Notes under the pieces: generated by a model
Database searches by the model: none
What the model saw: the letters and a program-made list of their open reading frames with translations, nothing else
What the model was told of the DNA's origin: nothing
Part shown: positions 34,661 through 42,444 of the stretch, in pieces
How positions within the stretch are numbered: the stretch's first letter is position 1
Layout: every line of letters starts with the position of its first letter
IMG/VR virus record: IMGVR_UViG_3300013131_003615
Coordinates: 1 to 46,865 of that record
From: a virus
Reading direction: 5' to 3' (one strand)
DNA length: 46,865 bases
Translations under genes and position numbers: made by a program

Positions 34661-34689
34661 TTGACCTTTCATCCAATATTATTTATAAT
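34661..34689 (+). promoter_or_regulatory. Sigma-70-type promoter for DNA polymerase gene 43
   Basis: TTGACC (34661-34666), 17-base spacer, TATAAT (34684-34689), followed by a TGGAGA ribosome site and the ATG at 34713. The -10 box overlaps a late-type octamer on the other strand. Confidence 0.8.
34680..34687 (-). promoter_or_regulatory. Minus-strand late promoter octamer TATAAATA for the envelope-protein operon
   Basis: The plus strand reads TATTTATA, so the minus strand carries the exact late octamer, about 130 bases before the first minus-strand start codon at 34549. No good minus-strand -35 box was found. Confidence 0.65.
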
Positions 34690-34712
34690 TTAGAATCCAA
34701 TGGAGATTCTTG

Positions 34713-37202
34713 ATGCGCTTTTACACTAATGTAGTACAATATGGTAACAGAATCCTCGTCAGAGGAATAAATAATGGCAAACATGTACAAGATCGTGTTG
34801 ATTTCAGCCCTTGTCTTTTTGTTAGAAGTCCAAAACCCTCTAAATACAAATCACTTTTTGGTCAAAATCTAGAACAAATTGATTTTGAATCGATCAACGA
34901 AGCAAAAGATTTTGTCAAAAAATATAAGGAAGTTCAAGACTTTCCAATATTTGGCAACACTAATTTTGCCTATCAGTATATAACCAGATCATTCCCCAAC
35001 GATATTGATTTTGATATTAGCCAGATTAAAATCTGGACGATAGATATCGAGACATCTGCAGAATTAGGATTCCCGGATGTTAACGATCCTCTGGAAGAAG
35101 TTCTATTGATCACCATTCAAGATTATAATACGAAGGATATTATTTCCTGGGGATCCAAACATTGTGAAGCAATAAAGAAAAATCATAAGTATATTCGTTG
35201 TAAAGATGAATATGATCTATTGAAAAAGTTTATCGAATACACTGCCTTGGATCATCCCCATATTATTACTGGCTGGAATATAGAGTTTTTCGATATTCCT
35301 TATCTTTGTAATCGAATAAGAAAAATACTCGGCGAGGATTCAATGAAACAATTGTCGCCCTGGAATGTTGTTAACCAAAGAGAAATATCTCGTTTCAAGA
35401 ATTTAGAAACGGTATTTGATATTATGGGTGTATCTGTATTAGATTATCTAGACTTGTATAAGAAGTTTACATATACAGCGCAGGAATCCTACAAGTTAGA
35501 TCATATTGCAAAGGTAGAACTTGGTAAAGAAAAATTATCATATGCTGAGTATGAATCCTTTAGAATGTTTTATAAGAACAATTGGCAAAAGTTTGTCGAG
35601 TATAACGTAGTTGACGTTGAGCTTGTAGATCAACTTGAAGATAAAATGAAGTTGATTGAACTTATTCTCACAATGGCTTATGATGCTAAATGTAATTACG
35701 TCGATGTATTTTCTGCAGTACGAACCTGGGATTGTATTCTGTGGAATCACTTATGGAAAAAAGACATTGTGGTGCATCAGAGAGATGAATCTCGTAGGGG
35801 TCGGCAAATTGAAGGGGCATTTGTTCAAGAACCAGTACCAGGAAAATATGATTGGGTAGTTTCCTTTGATGCAACTAGTCTTTATCCAAGTATCATTATG
35901 CAGTATAATTTGTCACCGGAGACAATGCTACCAGGTGGAGTAGATGTTACTGTTGATTCTTTAATAAGAAAAGAACATTTACTTGATACATTAAAAGAGG
36001 ATAAGTTATGTATGACGGCAAATGGATACACATTTAAAACAGATAAACAAGGAATTTTTCCGGAGATAGTACAAAAGTTATTTGATGACCGACAAAAGTA
36101 TAAGAAGTTGATGATTTCTGCTCAAAAGAAATATGAGGAAACTAAGGATAAAGAATATCAAAAACAGATTGCCAAGTATAATAATTTTCAGATGGCGCGA
36201 AAGATTCAATTAAATTCTCTCTTTGGTGCTTGGGGTAATGAATTCTTTAGATTTTACGATGACCGAATAGCAGAAGGCATTACGATAACAGGGCAGTACA
36301 TCATTAGAACTGTAGGTAAAGCTCTCAATGAATACCTTAATAAGATATGTTCTAGTAACGACTATATTTATTCTTTTTATTCAGATACTGATGCATGTTA
36401 TATTACGCTTAATCCCTTAGTGCAAAAATTCTATAAAGATATGCCAAGGGAAAAGGTAGTAGAAATACTCGATAAAATCTGCGATGAAAAAATAGAGAAA
36501 GCAATTAATAAGGCATGTGATGATCTCATGTCTTATACCAACGCCTTTGAACGAAAGGTGTATTTTAAGCGTGAGGTGATTGCTGATAGAGGTATTTGGG
36601 TAGCAAAGAAAAGATACGCTTTAAACGTATACAATAATGAGGGTGTTCAATATGCTGAACCTAAACTTAAGGTTATGGGATTAGAAATCGTCAGATCATC
36701 TACACCCGAACCTATTAGAGATGCATTAAGAGAAGCAGTGAAATTGGCATTGACAAAAACAGAATTACATCTGCAAAAGTATGTAAGTGATTTTGAGCAG
36801 AAGTTTCGTGAGTTTAAACCCGAGGAGATTGCTTTTCCCAGAGGTGTTAATGGGGTAGAAAAGTATACTGACAGAGCATCAATTTACAAGCAAGGAACTC
36901 CGATGCACGTCCGAGGGTCATTATTGTACAATTATTATCTAAAGCAAATGAAATTAGATAAGAAATATGAATTGATTAGAGAAGGTGATAAGATTAAGTT
37001 CTTATATTTACGTGAACCGAACACTATCGGTGAGAACTGCATCGCATTTGTATCATCCATCCCCGAAGAATTCAATTTGAAGAAGTATGCTGATTATGAT
37101 ACCATGTTCGAGAAAGCATTTCTCGAACCAATGACAACTATTCTAAATGGTATTGGTTGGTCGGCAAAACCCAAAGCATCATTGGAAAGTTTGTTTGCAT
37201 AA
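34713..37202 (+). CDS. 43: Family B DNA polymerase gp43
   Basis: 829 residues from the ATG at 34713 (T4: 898). Exonuclease motif I TIDIETS (about 110-117), polymerase motif A DATSLYPSIIMQYN, motif B KIQLNSLFGAWGNE and motif C YSDTDACY are intact, so both proofreading and synthesis should be active. The C-terminus keeps conserved segments (KVMGLEIVRSSTPEPIRDAL, YTDRASIYKQGTPMHVRG). Works with gp45, gp44/62 and gp41 from this window. No intein or intron is visible in it. Confidence 0.97.
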   Translation: MRFYTNVVQYGNRILVRGINNGKHVQDRVDFSPCLFVRSPKPSKYKSLFGQNLEQIDFESINEAKDFVKKYKEVQDFPIFGNTNFAYQYITRSFPNDIDFDISQIKIWTIDIETSAELGFPDVNDPLEEVLLITIQDYNTKDIISWGSKHCEAIKKNHKYIRCKDEYDLLKKFIEYTALDHPHIITGWNIEFFDIPYLCNRIRKILGEDSMKQLSPWNVVNQREISRFKNLETVFDIMGVSVLDYLDLYKKFTYTAQESYKLDHIAKVELGKEKLSYAEYESFRMFYKNNWQKFVEYNVVDVELVDQLEDKMKLIELILTMAYDAKCNYVDVFSAVRTWDCILWNHLWKKDIVVHQRDESRRGRQIEGAFVQEPVPGKYDWVVSFDATSLYPSIIMQYNLSPETMLPGGVDVTVDSLIRKEHLLDTLKEDKLCMTANGYTFKTDKQGIFPEIVQKLFDDRQKYKKLMISAQKKYEETKDKEYQKQIAKYNNFQMARKIQLNSLFGAWGNEFFRFYDDRIAEGITITGQYIIRTVGKALNEYLNKICSSNDYIYSFYSDTDACYITLNPLVQKFYKDMPREKVVEILDKICDEKIEKAINKACDDLMSYTNAFERKVYFKREVIADRGIWVAKKRYALNVYNNEGVQYAEPKLKVMGLEIVRSSTPEPIRDALREAVKLALTKTELHLQKYVSDFEQKFREFKPEEIAFPRGVNGVEKYTDRASIYKQGTPMHVRGSLLYNYYLKQMKLDKKYELIREGDKIKFLYLREPNTIGENCIAFVSSIPEEFNLKKYADYDTMFEKAFLEPMTTILNGIGWSAKPKASLESLFA

Positions 37203-37206
37203 ACTA

Positions 37207-37235
37207 TAGACAAAACAACGTAAACATATTAAAAT
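37207..37235 (+). promoter_or_regulatory. Promoter for uvsX
   Basis: TAGACA (37207-37212), 17-base spacer, TAAAAT (37230-37235). Ribosome site ACGGAGA precedes the ATG at 37261. A late-like CTAAATA also occurs at 37243-37249. Confidence 0.55.
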
Positions 37236-37260
37236 AATATATCTAAATACGGAGAAAAAT

Positions 37261-38187
37261 ATGTCGCTACTAGATAAACTAAAGAAAAATTCTACAATTA
37301 AAGAAACAGAAATACTGAGTAAATCCAAATTCTTCTCCAAGAAGGATATGATTCAAACTTCGGTGCCAATGATGAACGTGGCACTATCAGGTAGTTTGGA
37401 AGGAGGATTGACTCCGGGTCTCACAGTATTTGCCGGTCCATCGAAACATTTTAAAACTGCTTTCTCATTACTTTGCGCTAAGGCGTATCTGGACAAATAT
37501 GAAGATGCTATTGTATTGTTTTATGATTCTGAGTTTGGTAGCCCTCAGTCTTACTTTGATAATTTCGGTATCGACCCAGCCCGTGTTCTTCATACGCCCA
37601 TAACTGATATTGAACAATTGAAGTTTGATAGTATGCAACAGATCAATAATATTGAACGCGGCGATCATGTTATGATTGTGGTTGATTCAGTTGGTAACCT
37701 TGCATCCAAGAAAGAAGTAGAAGATGCTTTAGAAGGTAAATCGGTTGCAGATATGACTCGTGCTAAACAAATGAAGTCATTGTTTAGAATGGTCACACCT
37801 CATCTAACAATTAAAGATATTCCAATGATTGTTGTCAATCACACCTATGCTGAAATAGGATTATTTCCTAAACAGATTGTTTCTGGAGGATGTGTTGTTG
37901 CTGGAACTAATATCATGTTGGCAAATGGATCTTTTAAGGCGGTTGAGGACTTTGAGGTGGGTGATATGGTAAGTACATTGATTGGTCCTAAGGAAGTGAC
38001 ACATATATGGAATCCAGATACACTAGAAAATGGTGAACCAGAATGCTTTGAAATTGAGTTTGATGATGGATATAAGGTAATTTGTTCAGATAAACACAAA
38101 TTCCTAATAGATAATAAATGGGTAGAAGCAAAAAATTTGTCAATCGGTATGAATGCCATAGAGTTAGAGGAGTCGGCAGTATATTAA
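37261..38187 (+). CDS. uvsX: UvsX recombinase, N-terminal half, ending in the N-half of a split intein
   Basis: 308 residues. 1-210 are the N-extein of the RecA-like strand-exchange protein: ATP loop GPSKHFKT (59-66, the UvsX form of Walker A), VDSVGNL and IVVNHTY. The extein stops at VSGG. From Cys211 the chain is an intein N-part: CVVAGTNIML, GDMVSTLIG, then VICSDKHKFLI (block B-type TxxH-like) and ENLSIGM-like end, terminating at TAA after 98 intein residues. The missing C half lies beyond an HNH gene. UvsX activity should require protein trans-splicing. Confidence 0.93.
   Translation: MSLLDKLKKNSTIKETEILSKSKFFSKKDMIQTSVPMMNVALSGSLEGGLTPGLTVFAGPSKHFKTAFSLLCAKAYLDKYEDAIVLFYDSEFGSPQSYFDNFGIDPARVLHTPITDIEQLKFDSMQQINNIERGDHVMIVVDSVGNLASKKEVEDALEGKSVADMTRAKQMKSLFRMVTPHLTIKDIPMIVVNHTYAEIGLFPKQIVSGGCVVAGTNIMLANGSFKAVEDFEVGDMVSTLIGPKEVTHIWNPDTLENGEPECFEIEFDDGYKVICSDKHKFLIDNKWVEAKNLSIGMNAIELEESAVY
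37891..38184 (+). other. N-half of the split intein in UvsX (98 residues)
   Basis: Begins at the catalytic Cys codon 37891-37893 immediately after the extein Gly-Gly and stops without an endonuclease domain or intein C-terminal blocks. It is too short to be a whole intein. Confidence 0.9.
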
Positions 38188-38199
38188 AATTCAGATTTT

Positions 38200-38207
38200 T
38201 ATAAATA
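38200..38207 (+). promoter_or_regulatory. T4-type late promoter octamer TATAAATA before the HNH gene
   Basis: Exact octamer 17 bases upstream of the ATG at 38225, with an AAGGAGA ribosome site between. It lies between the two halves of uvsX. Confidence 0.75.
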
Positions 38208-38224
38208 GTCCATAAGGAGAAATT

Positions 38225-38929
38225 ATGGACTATTCTAAAATATATGAACAATTAATACAAAACGCTATTGATTTTCCTAAAGACGAAAAATATAAGGAAT
38301 TACACCATATTGTCCCTAGGTGCATGGGTGGTTCTGATGATAAAAACAATCTAGTAAGATTAACAGCCCGTCAACATTTTTTAGCACATTGGCTATTATA
38401 TAAAATATACAGAACATCTGCACTTATTCACGCATGGCATAATATGAGCAGAATAGGCGCAGGTCAAGAATATCGAAAAATTAATTCCCATTTATTTGAA
38501 TATTGTAAAAAACACAGAAGTTGGCATTTGTCCGAATCTTGTAAAGGTGAAAAAAATAACTTTTATGGTAAACACCACACAGATGAGGTTAAGTTTAAAC
38601 TGAGCAAATTGCATAAAGAATTAAAATTATGGGAAAAGAGAAGCGACTCTCATAGTAAAAATTTGTTAGCTTCCCAGAAAAAACCAAAAACATCTGAGCA
38701 TAAATCAAAGATAGGTAGGCGCGGGAACATTATGTTGCAACATATAGAAACACTTGAGATAATTCGAGTTTCTAAAACCGATATTAGAACAACAATGCCA
38801 GAATGGGTTAATCCAAGAAGAATATCACCTGAGAAAAAATACAAATGTGCTTATTGTGATGTTGTAACGATCGCAGGAAATTTGAAAAGATGGCATAACG
38901 ATAATTGCAAAAAAAGGAAATTATTATGA
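38225..38929 (+). CDS. Free-standing HNH homing endonuclease between the two uvsX halves
   Basis: 234 residues. HNH domain: ELHHIVPRCMGGSDDKNNLV (HH, then N, with a final His in ARQHFLAHW), followed by a NUMOD3-like stretch (NNFYGKHHTDEVKFKLSKLH) and a C-terminal zinc-finger-like CAYCDVVTIAGNLKRWHNDNC. It has its own late octamer and ribosome site; its stop overlaps the start of the uvsX C-half as ATGA. The likely role is to cut uvsX alleles that lack the insertion and so spread the split-intein arrangement. Confidence 0.92.
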   Translation: MDYSKIYEQLIQNAIDFPKDEKYKELHHIVPRCMGGSDDKNNLVRLTARQHFLAHWLLYKIYRTSALIHAWHNMSRIGAGQEYRKINSHLFEYCKKHRSWHLSESCKGEKNNFYGKHHTDEVKFKLSKLHKELKLWEKRSDSHSKNLLASQKKPKTSEHKSKIGRRGNIMLQHIETLEIIRVSKTDIRTTMPEWVNPRRISPEKKYKCAYCDVVTIAGNLKRWHNDNCKKRKLL

Positions 38930-39030
38930 AAATTAAACACATTAGTAAGGTTGGTACAAGAAAAGTATATGATCTATCGGTAAAAGATGCAGAACATTAT
39001 GTTTTAGAAAACGGCGTGGTAACTCATAAC
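38926..39030 (+). other. C-half of the split intein in UvsX (35 residues)
   Basis: Starts with its own Met, contains the block F-like VYDLSVKDAEHYVLENGVV and ends in the catalytic His-Asn, followed by Thr as the +1 nucleophile. Confidence 0.9.
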
Positions 39031-39465
39031 ACTGGCATTTACTATTCAGCAGATAATATTTTTATTATTGGTCGCCAACAAGAAAAAGAAGGCACTGAAG
39101 TAGTAGGATTTAATTTTATTATGAATGTGGAGAAGTCTAGATTCGTAAGAGAAAAATCTAAGATTCCTATTGAAGTTTCTTTTGAAGGCGGGATTAGCAC
39201 TTGGTCTGGCCTGTTGGATGTAGCAATGGAAGGTGGTTTTGTAGTTAAGCCAAGTAATGGTTGGTATAGTGGACCCACAACAACTAATAATAAATTTAGA
39301 TTAAAAGATACTTATACTAAAGAGTTTTGGATGCCTATCTTAAAAAATCCTGCGTTCCGAGAATATATAGAATCAAAATATAAAATTGCAGGCACAGATA
39401 TGCTACAAAAGCAAATGACTGCCGAAGAACTAGATGAGGAGTACGCAAATGCTAGTGAAGTATGA
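38926..39465 (+). CDS. uvsX: UvsX recombinase, C-terminal half, beginning with the C-half of a split intein
   Basis: 179 residues from the ATG at 38926 (AAAGGAA site). Residues 1-35 are the intein C-part (VYDLSVKDAEHYVLENGVVTHN); splicing Asn codon 39028-39030. The C-extein starts at Thr (39031) with TGIYYSADNIFIIGRQQEKEG, the direct continuation of T4 UvsX after its Gly-Gly. Joined exteins give 210 + 144 = 354 residues, a normal UvsX length. Translation is probably coupled to the HNH stop, or uses read-through transcripts from upstream. Confidence 0.93.
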   Translation: MKIKHISKVGTRKVYDLSVKDAEHYVLENGVVTHNTGIYYSADNIFIIGRQQEKEGTEVVGFNFIMNVEKSRFVREKSKIPIEVSFEGGISTWSGLLDVAMEGGFVVKPSNGWYSGPTTTNNKFRLKDTYTKEFWMPILKNPAFREYIESKYKIAGTDMLQKQMTAEELDEEYANASEV

Positions 39466-39748
39466 ACCTTGGAGTGTACAAAATGAAAAACTTGACCAAT
39501 GGGGATTTAAAATTACTGAGGGTAAATTTGATGGTACATTAATTAGTATAACCTCAGTACAACTTGAAGATAACTCCAACGAATTAAAATTAGATTTTGG
39601 ATTTGTTGAAAAACCCGCAGGAGTTAAAGATGTAGAATATGACTCCAAAGAATTTAATAGTATTATGGAAAATATCATTAACGATATTCTTTTAAAGGCA
39701 ATGGATGAATATAAAAATAGAAACAGTGATTCTGCAGAGTCTAGTTAA
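39449..39748 (+). CDS. Conserved-context protein of unknown function between uvsX and 41
   Basis: 99 residues from the ATG at 39449, which follows GAGGAG; a longer frame from 39434 starts inside the ribosome site. Strand-rich N-terminal two thirds (YEPWSVQNEKLDQWGFKITEG, LISITSVQLED) and a helical C-terminus (IMENIINDILLKAMDEY). It overlaps the start of gene 41 by 44 bases. The order uvsX, small gene, 41 is seen in related phages from memory; function unknown. Confidence 0.65.
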   Translation: MLVKYEPWSVQNEKLDQWGFKITEGKFDGTLISITSVQLEDNSNELKLDFGFVEKPAGVKDVEYDSKEFNSIMENIINDILLKAMDEYKNRNSDSAESS

Positions 39749-41108
39749 TGATGATGATTATATGAGAAAAGTAATCCCGTTTTTGAGGCGGGATTATTTT
39801 ACTGATAACGCAGAACAGAAAATATTTGACCATGTTAAGAATTTTATAGATCAGTATAATAGTACACCCAATAAAGATGCTTTGGTAGTAGCAATCCAAA
39901 ATGATAAGAGTTTATCTGAAGAACAGTATAAAGATGTAGTGGAATATGTATTGGCATTTGATAAATCTGATCATAATAAAGATTGGTTATTAAATGAGAC
40001 TGAAAAATTTTGTAAAGACAAGGCAATTTATAATGCGATACTTAGTTCTATTTCTATTATTGATGGTAGGAATAAAAGCCTGTCAACCGACGGAATCCCA
40101 CAGCTACTCCAAGACGCGCTTGGAGTATGTTTTGACAATAACGTAGGACATGATTATATTGACAATGCCGAAAGCAGATATGATTTCTATCACAGAGTAG
40201 AATCACGACTTCCTTTTGATCTAGACTATTTTAATAAGATTACTAACGGTGGATTGCCTAATAAGACATTAAATGTAGTGTTGGCAGGCACTGGTGTTGG
40301 TAAGTCTTTATTCATGTGTCATGTTGCAGCATCTACTTTATCTCAAGGTAAAAACGTATTGTATATTACTATGGAGATGGCGGAAGAGAGAATAGCTGAA
40401 AGAATAGATGCTAATTTAATGAATGTTACTTTAGATCAACTTAAAGATTTACCAAAGGCTATGTTTGATAGCAGAATTAAAAAGATACAGGAAAAGACTC
40501 ACGGCAAACTTATAATAAAAGAATATCCTACAGCAGGAGCACATGTAGGACATTTTAAATCTTTGCTAAATGAATTGAAGCTTAAAAGACAATTCAAGCC
40601 AGATATGATTATTGTAGACTATTTGAACATATGCGCATCCTCAAGATTCAAGGCAGGAGCCAATATCAATTCATATACTTTAGTTAAAAGTATTGCAGAA
40701 GAATTAAGAGGTTTGGCAGTAGAAGAAGCTGTTCCTATTTTGTCAGCTACTCAGACTACAAGAGGAGGTTATGGTAACACGGATGTTGAACTTACAGATA
40801 CTTCAGAATCATTTGGTCTTCCTGCTACAGTTGATCTCATGTTTGCTCTAATTGCTACAGAAGAACTAGATCAGATGAATCAGATTATGGTGAAGCAACT
40901 AAAGAATAGATACAATGATCCAACCATAAATAAAAGATTCGTAGTGGGTATAGATCGCGCAAAGATGAAACTATATGACCTTGAGCAGACTGCTCAAAGG
41001 GGATTATCTGATTCAGGAATTAAATTAGATGAGAAAGACTTTGACAACTATGACGTAAGTAGTATTATTAAAAAAGGTGCAAGAGATTTCTCAGGCATAA
41101 AACTATAG
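39705..41108 (+). CDS. 41: Replicative DNA helicase gp41 (DnaB family)
   Basis: 467 residues (T4: 475). RecA-fold helicase core with Walker A GTGVGKSLF (about 198-206), MEMAEERIAERIDAN (H1a-type motif), Walker B MIIVDYLNI, and SATQTTRGGYGNT (H3-type motif). The N-terminal 150 residues are the helical hexamerisation domain. Hexameric 5'-3' helicase that recruits primase at the fork. The 44-base overlap with the previous gene is long but the N-terminus aligns with gp41 only if this start is used. Confidence 0.93.
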   Translation: MNIKIETVILQSLVNDDDYMRKVIPFLRRDYFTDNAEQKIFDHVKNFIDQYNSTPNKDALVVAIQNDKSLSEEQYKDVVEYVLAFDKSDHNKDWLLNETEKFCKDKAIYNAILSSISIIDGRNKSLSTDGIPQLLQDALGVCFDNNVGHDYIDNAESRYDFYHRVESRLPFDLDYFNKITNGGLPNKTLNVVLAGTGVGKSLFMCHVAASTLSQGKNVLYITMEMAEERIAERIDANLMNVTLDQLKDLPKAMFDSRIKKIQEKTHGKLIIKEYPTAGAHVGHFKSLLNELKLKRQFKPDMIIVDYLNICASSRFKAGANINSYTLVKSIAEELRGLAVEEAVPILSATQTTRGGYGNTDVELTDTSESFGLPATVDLMFALIATEELDQMNQIMVKQLKNRYNDPTINKRFVVGIDRAKMKLYDLEQTAQRGLSDSGIKLDEKDFDNYDVSSIIKKGARDFSGIKL

Positions 41109-41116
41109 GAGGCACT

Positions 41117-41266
41117 ATGCTTTTCCCTAATCCAAATAAAGAAAAAATTGAAGAACAAGTAACAGATCAAAAGGTTCTTCTACAAGAAGTACTTAACGAT
41201 AAACCTAAAAAGATTGAAAAGATAGACGAATTATTTAATCACGAACCACCAGCATTTACAGACTAA
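41117..41266 (+). CDS. Small acidic/basic mixed-charge protein (49 aa)
   Basis: ATG at 41117 with an excellent AGGAGG site; TAA at 41264-41266 shares bases with the next ATG. Mixed-charge, helical sequence beginning MLFPNPNKEKIEEQV, ending with NHEPPAFTD. No family recognised. The ribosome site and coupled end make it a likely real gene. Confidence 0.65.
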   Translation: MLFPNPNKEKIEEQVTDQKVLLQEVLNDKPKKIEKIDELFNHEPPAFTD

Positions 41267-41754
41267 TGCGACTATCTGTTAGAAACGCTAAAGATAAGAA
41301 TCTAACTAAAAATATAAAATTGGCATCTAACTTTTTTGCCAACACATTATTGTCTAAAAGAATAGTATTAAATTTAGACATACAAATAATTATTCAAGAT
41401 AAATTAAAAGCAGGCGGATTTTGCTTCTGCGAGGATGATGGCAGAAATCCTAAAAGCTTTACTATCGAAATAGCAAGAAACAAACGTGAAATACAAATGA
41501 TTAAAATTCTTGCACATGAGATGGTGCATGTTAAACAATATGCTAGAAATGAGATGAAAGAAACATCTTATAAAAAGAAAGCTGTAACTTATTGGTTAGG
41601 TGAATTTCATTATGATACCATGTACTGGGATAGACCTTGGGAAATTGAGGCATATGGACTAGAGAATGGTTTACTGGTCAAATTTTTATCAGAATATCAA
41701 CTATTCAAATATTTTAAGGAAAGGGAACAGGACTGGATACCTAATAACTTATAA
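41266..41754 (+). CDS. SprT-like metallopeptidase-fold protein
   Basis: 162 residues. ILAHEMVHVKQYA holds a complete HExxH motif, followed by a downstream acidic Trp-rich region (YWDRPWEIEAYGLEN) that supplies the third ligand position. SprT/Spartan-like proteins act on DNA-protein complexes; a repair or replisome-linked role would suit its place after helicase 41. Start overlaps the previous stop. Confidence 0.8.
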   Translation: MRLSVRNAKDKNLTKNIKLASNFFANTLLSKRIVLNLDIQIIIQDKLKAGGFCFCEDDGRNPKSFTIEIARNKREIQMIKILAHEMVHVKQYARNEMKETSYKKKAVTYWLGEFHYDTMYWDRPWEIEAYGLENGLLVKFLSEYQLFKYFKEREQDWIPNNL

Positions 41755-41768
41755 TAAAAAGGAATACC

Positions 41769-41918
41769 ATGGAAATAACACTTACATTGTGGGATTTGGG
41801 ACAAGTAGGACTATTGGTTGCAGCTTGTTACGGATGCTATCTCAAGGGTTTAAACAAAGGAATCGGCGACACTTTGGAGTTTTTTGAAGAGCAAGGATTA
41901 ATAGAAAAAGAAGAATAG
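41769..41918 (+). CDS. Small single-helix membrane protein (49 aa)
   Basis: ATG at 41769 after AAAAAGGA; TAG at 41916-41918. MEITLTLWDLGQVGLLVAACYGCYLKG gives one hydrophobic segment, followed by an acidic tail (FEEQGLIEKEE). No family recognised. Its stop codon forms the left edge of a perfect 24-base palindrome. Confidence 0.6.
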   Translation: MEITLTLWDLGQVGLLVAACYGCYLKGLNKGIGDTLEFFEEQGLIEKEE

Positions 41919-41975
41919 GTGTTGTTCTAGAACAACACCTTAATACCCGAGCATTTGACTCGGGTTACTTTTTCT
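41917..41975 (+). terminator. Double hairpin: 24-base palindrome plus terminator
   Basis: 41917-41940 is a perfect 24-base palindrome (core GTTGTTCTAGAACAAC). Four bases on, ACCCGAG (41945-41951), loop, CTCGGGT (41959-41965) is followed by TACTTTTTC, an intrinsic terminator. The -35 box of the next promoter lies in the second hairpin. Confidence 0.75.
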
Positions 41976-41983
41976 TATATAAT
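41955..41983 (+). promoter_or_regulatory. Sigma-70-type promoter overlapping the terminator
   Basis: TTGACT (41955-41960), 17-base spacer, TATAAT (41978-41983). The ATG of the following gene at 41990 is only seven bases downstream of the -10 box, so the mRNA may be leaderless. Confidence 0.7.
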
Positions 41984-41989
41984 TATGAC

Positions 41990-42370
41990 ATGAACTTAGA
42001 AATCGGACAATTTGTAGAGCTCAAGACACGCCGTTATTCTTATCTTTATAAGAACGAGGGCTGGGTTGAGAATACTCTAAAAGGGCAAGTCGTTCCTAAC
42101 CCTAAATGGTTAGATGACGACTATGTCAGTATTTTGACTGACAATCCTATGCATCCAATATCGATGGTCTTTAGGCAAAATATTGTCGGATTGGATATGG
42201 CTAAAGGACGTTCTGCTAGCAGAATCTTCAAAGTCAGTTCTAAGAAAACTGGTAAGCAGTATCAAGTGATCTCCAGAAATGGTTCAGTCACTTGTGATTG
42301 TATCGGTTATCAGTATCGTAAAGCGTGCAAGCATTCATCTGCAGTAAAGAAATTTATTCAAAATGCTTGA
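41990..42370 (+). CDS. SWIM-zinc-finger-like small protein
   Basis: 126 residues. C-terminal TCDCIGYQYRKACKHSSAVKKF fits the SWIM zinc finger (CxC, then CxH about ten residues later), a nucleic-acid or protein-binding fold. The N-terminal 90 residues look strand-rich. No ribosome site and the start is within seven bases of a -10 box, so leaderless translation is likely. Role unknown; DNA binding plausible. Confidence 0.7.
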   Translation: MNLEIGQFVELKTRRYSYLYKNEGWVENTLKGQVVPNPKWLDDDYVSILTDNPMHPISMVFRQNIVGLDMAKGRSASRIFKVSSKKTGKQYQVISRNGSVTCDCIGYQYRKACKHSSAVKKFIQNA

Positions 42371-42395
42371 CAAGGTATTCAGTTGGTTATAAAAT
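42367..42395 (+). promoter_or_regulatory. Promoter for the Lys/Ala-rich tail protein
   Basis: TTGACA (42367-42372), 17-base spacer, TAAAAT (42390-42395). The -35 box overlaps the end of the SWIM-like gene. Confidence 0.7.
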
Positions 42396-42444
42396 TATGG
42401 TATGGTAGTTAATTAATTCAAAAATTATGAGAGGTAATTTTATT

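Noticed and set aside
38225-38929. The HNH gene as an in-frame endonuclease domain of one long intein
   Set aside because: It has its own start codon, ribosome site and late octamer; the N-intein frame stops at 38187, 37 bases earlier, and the C-intein has its own start.
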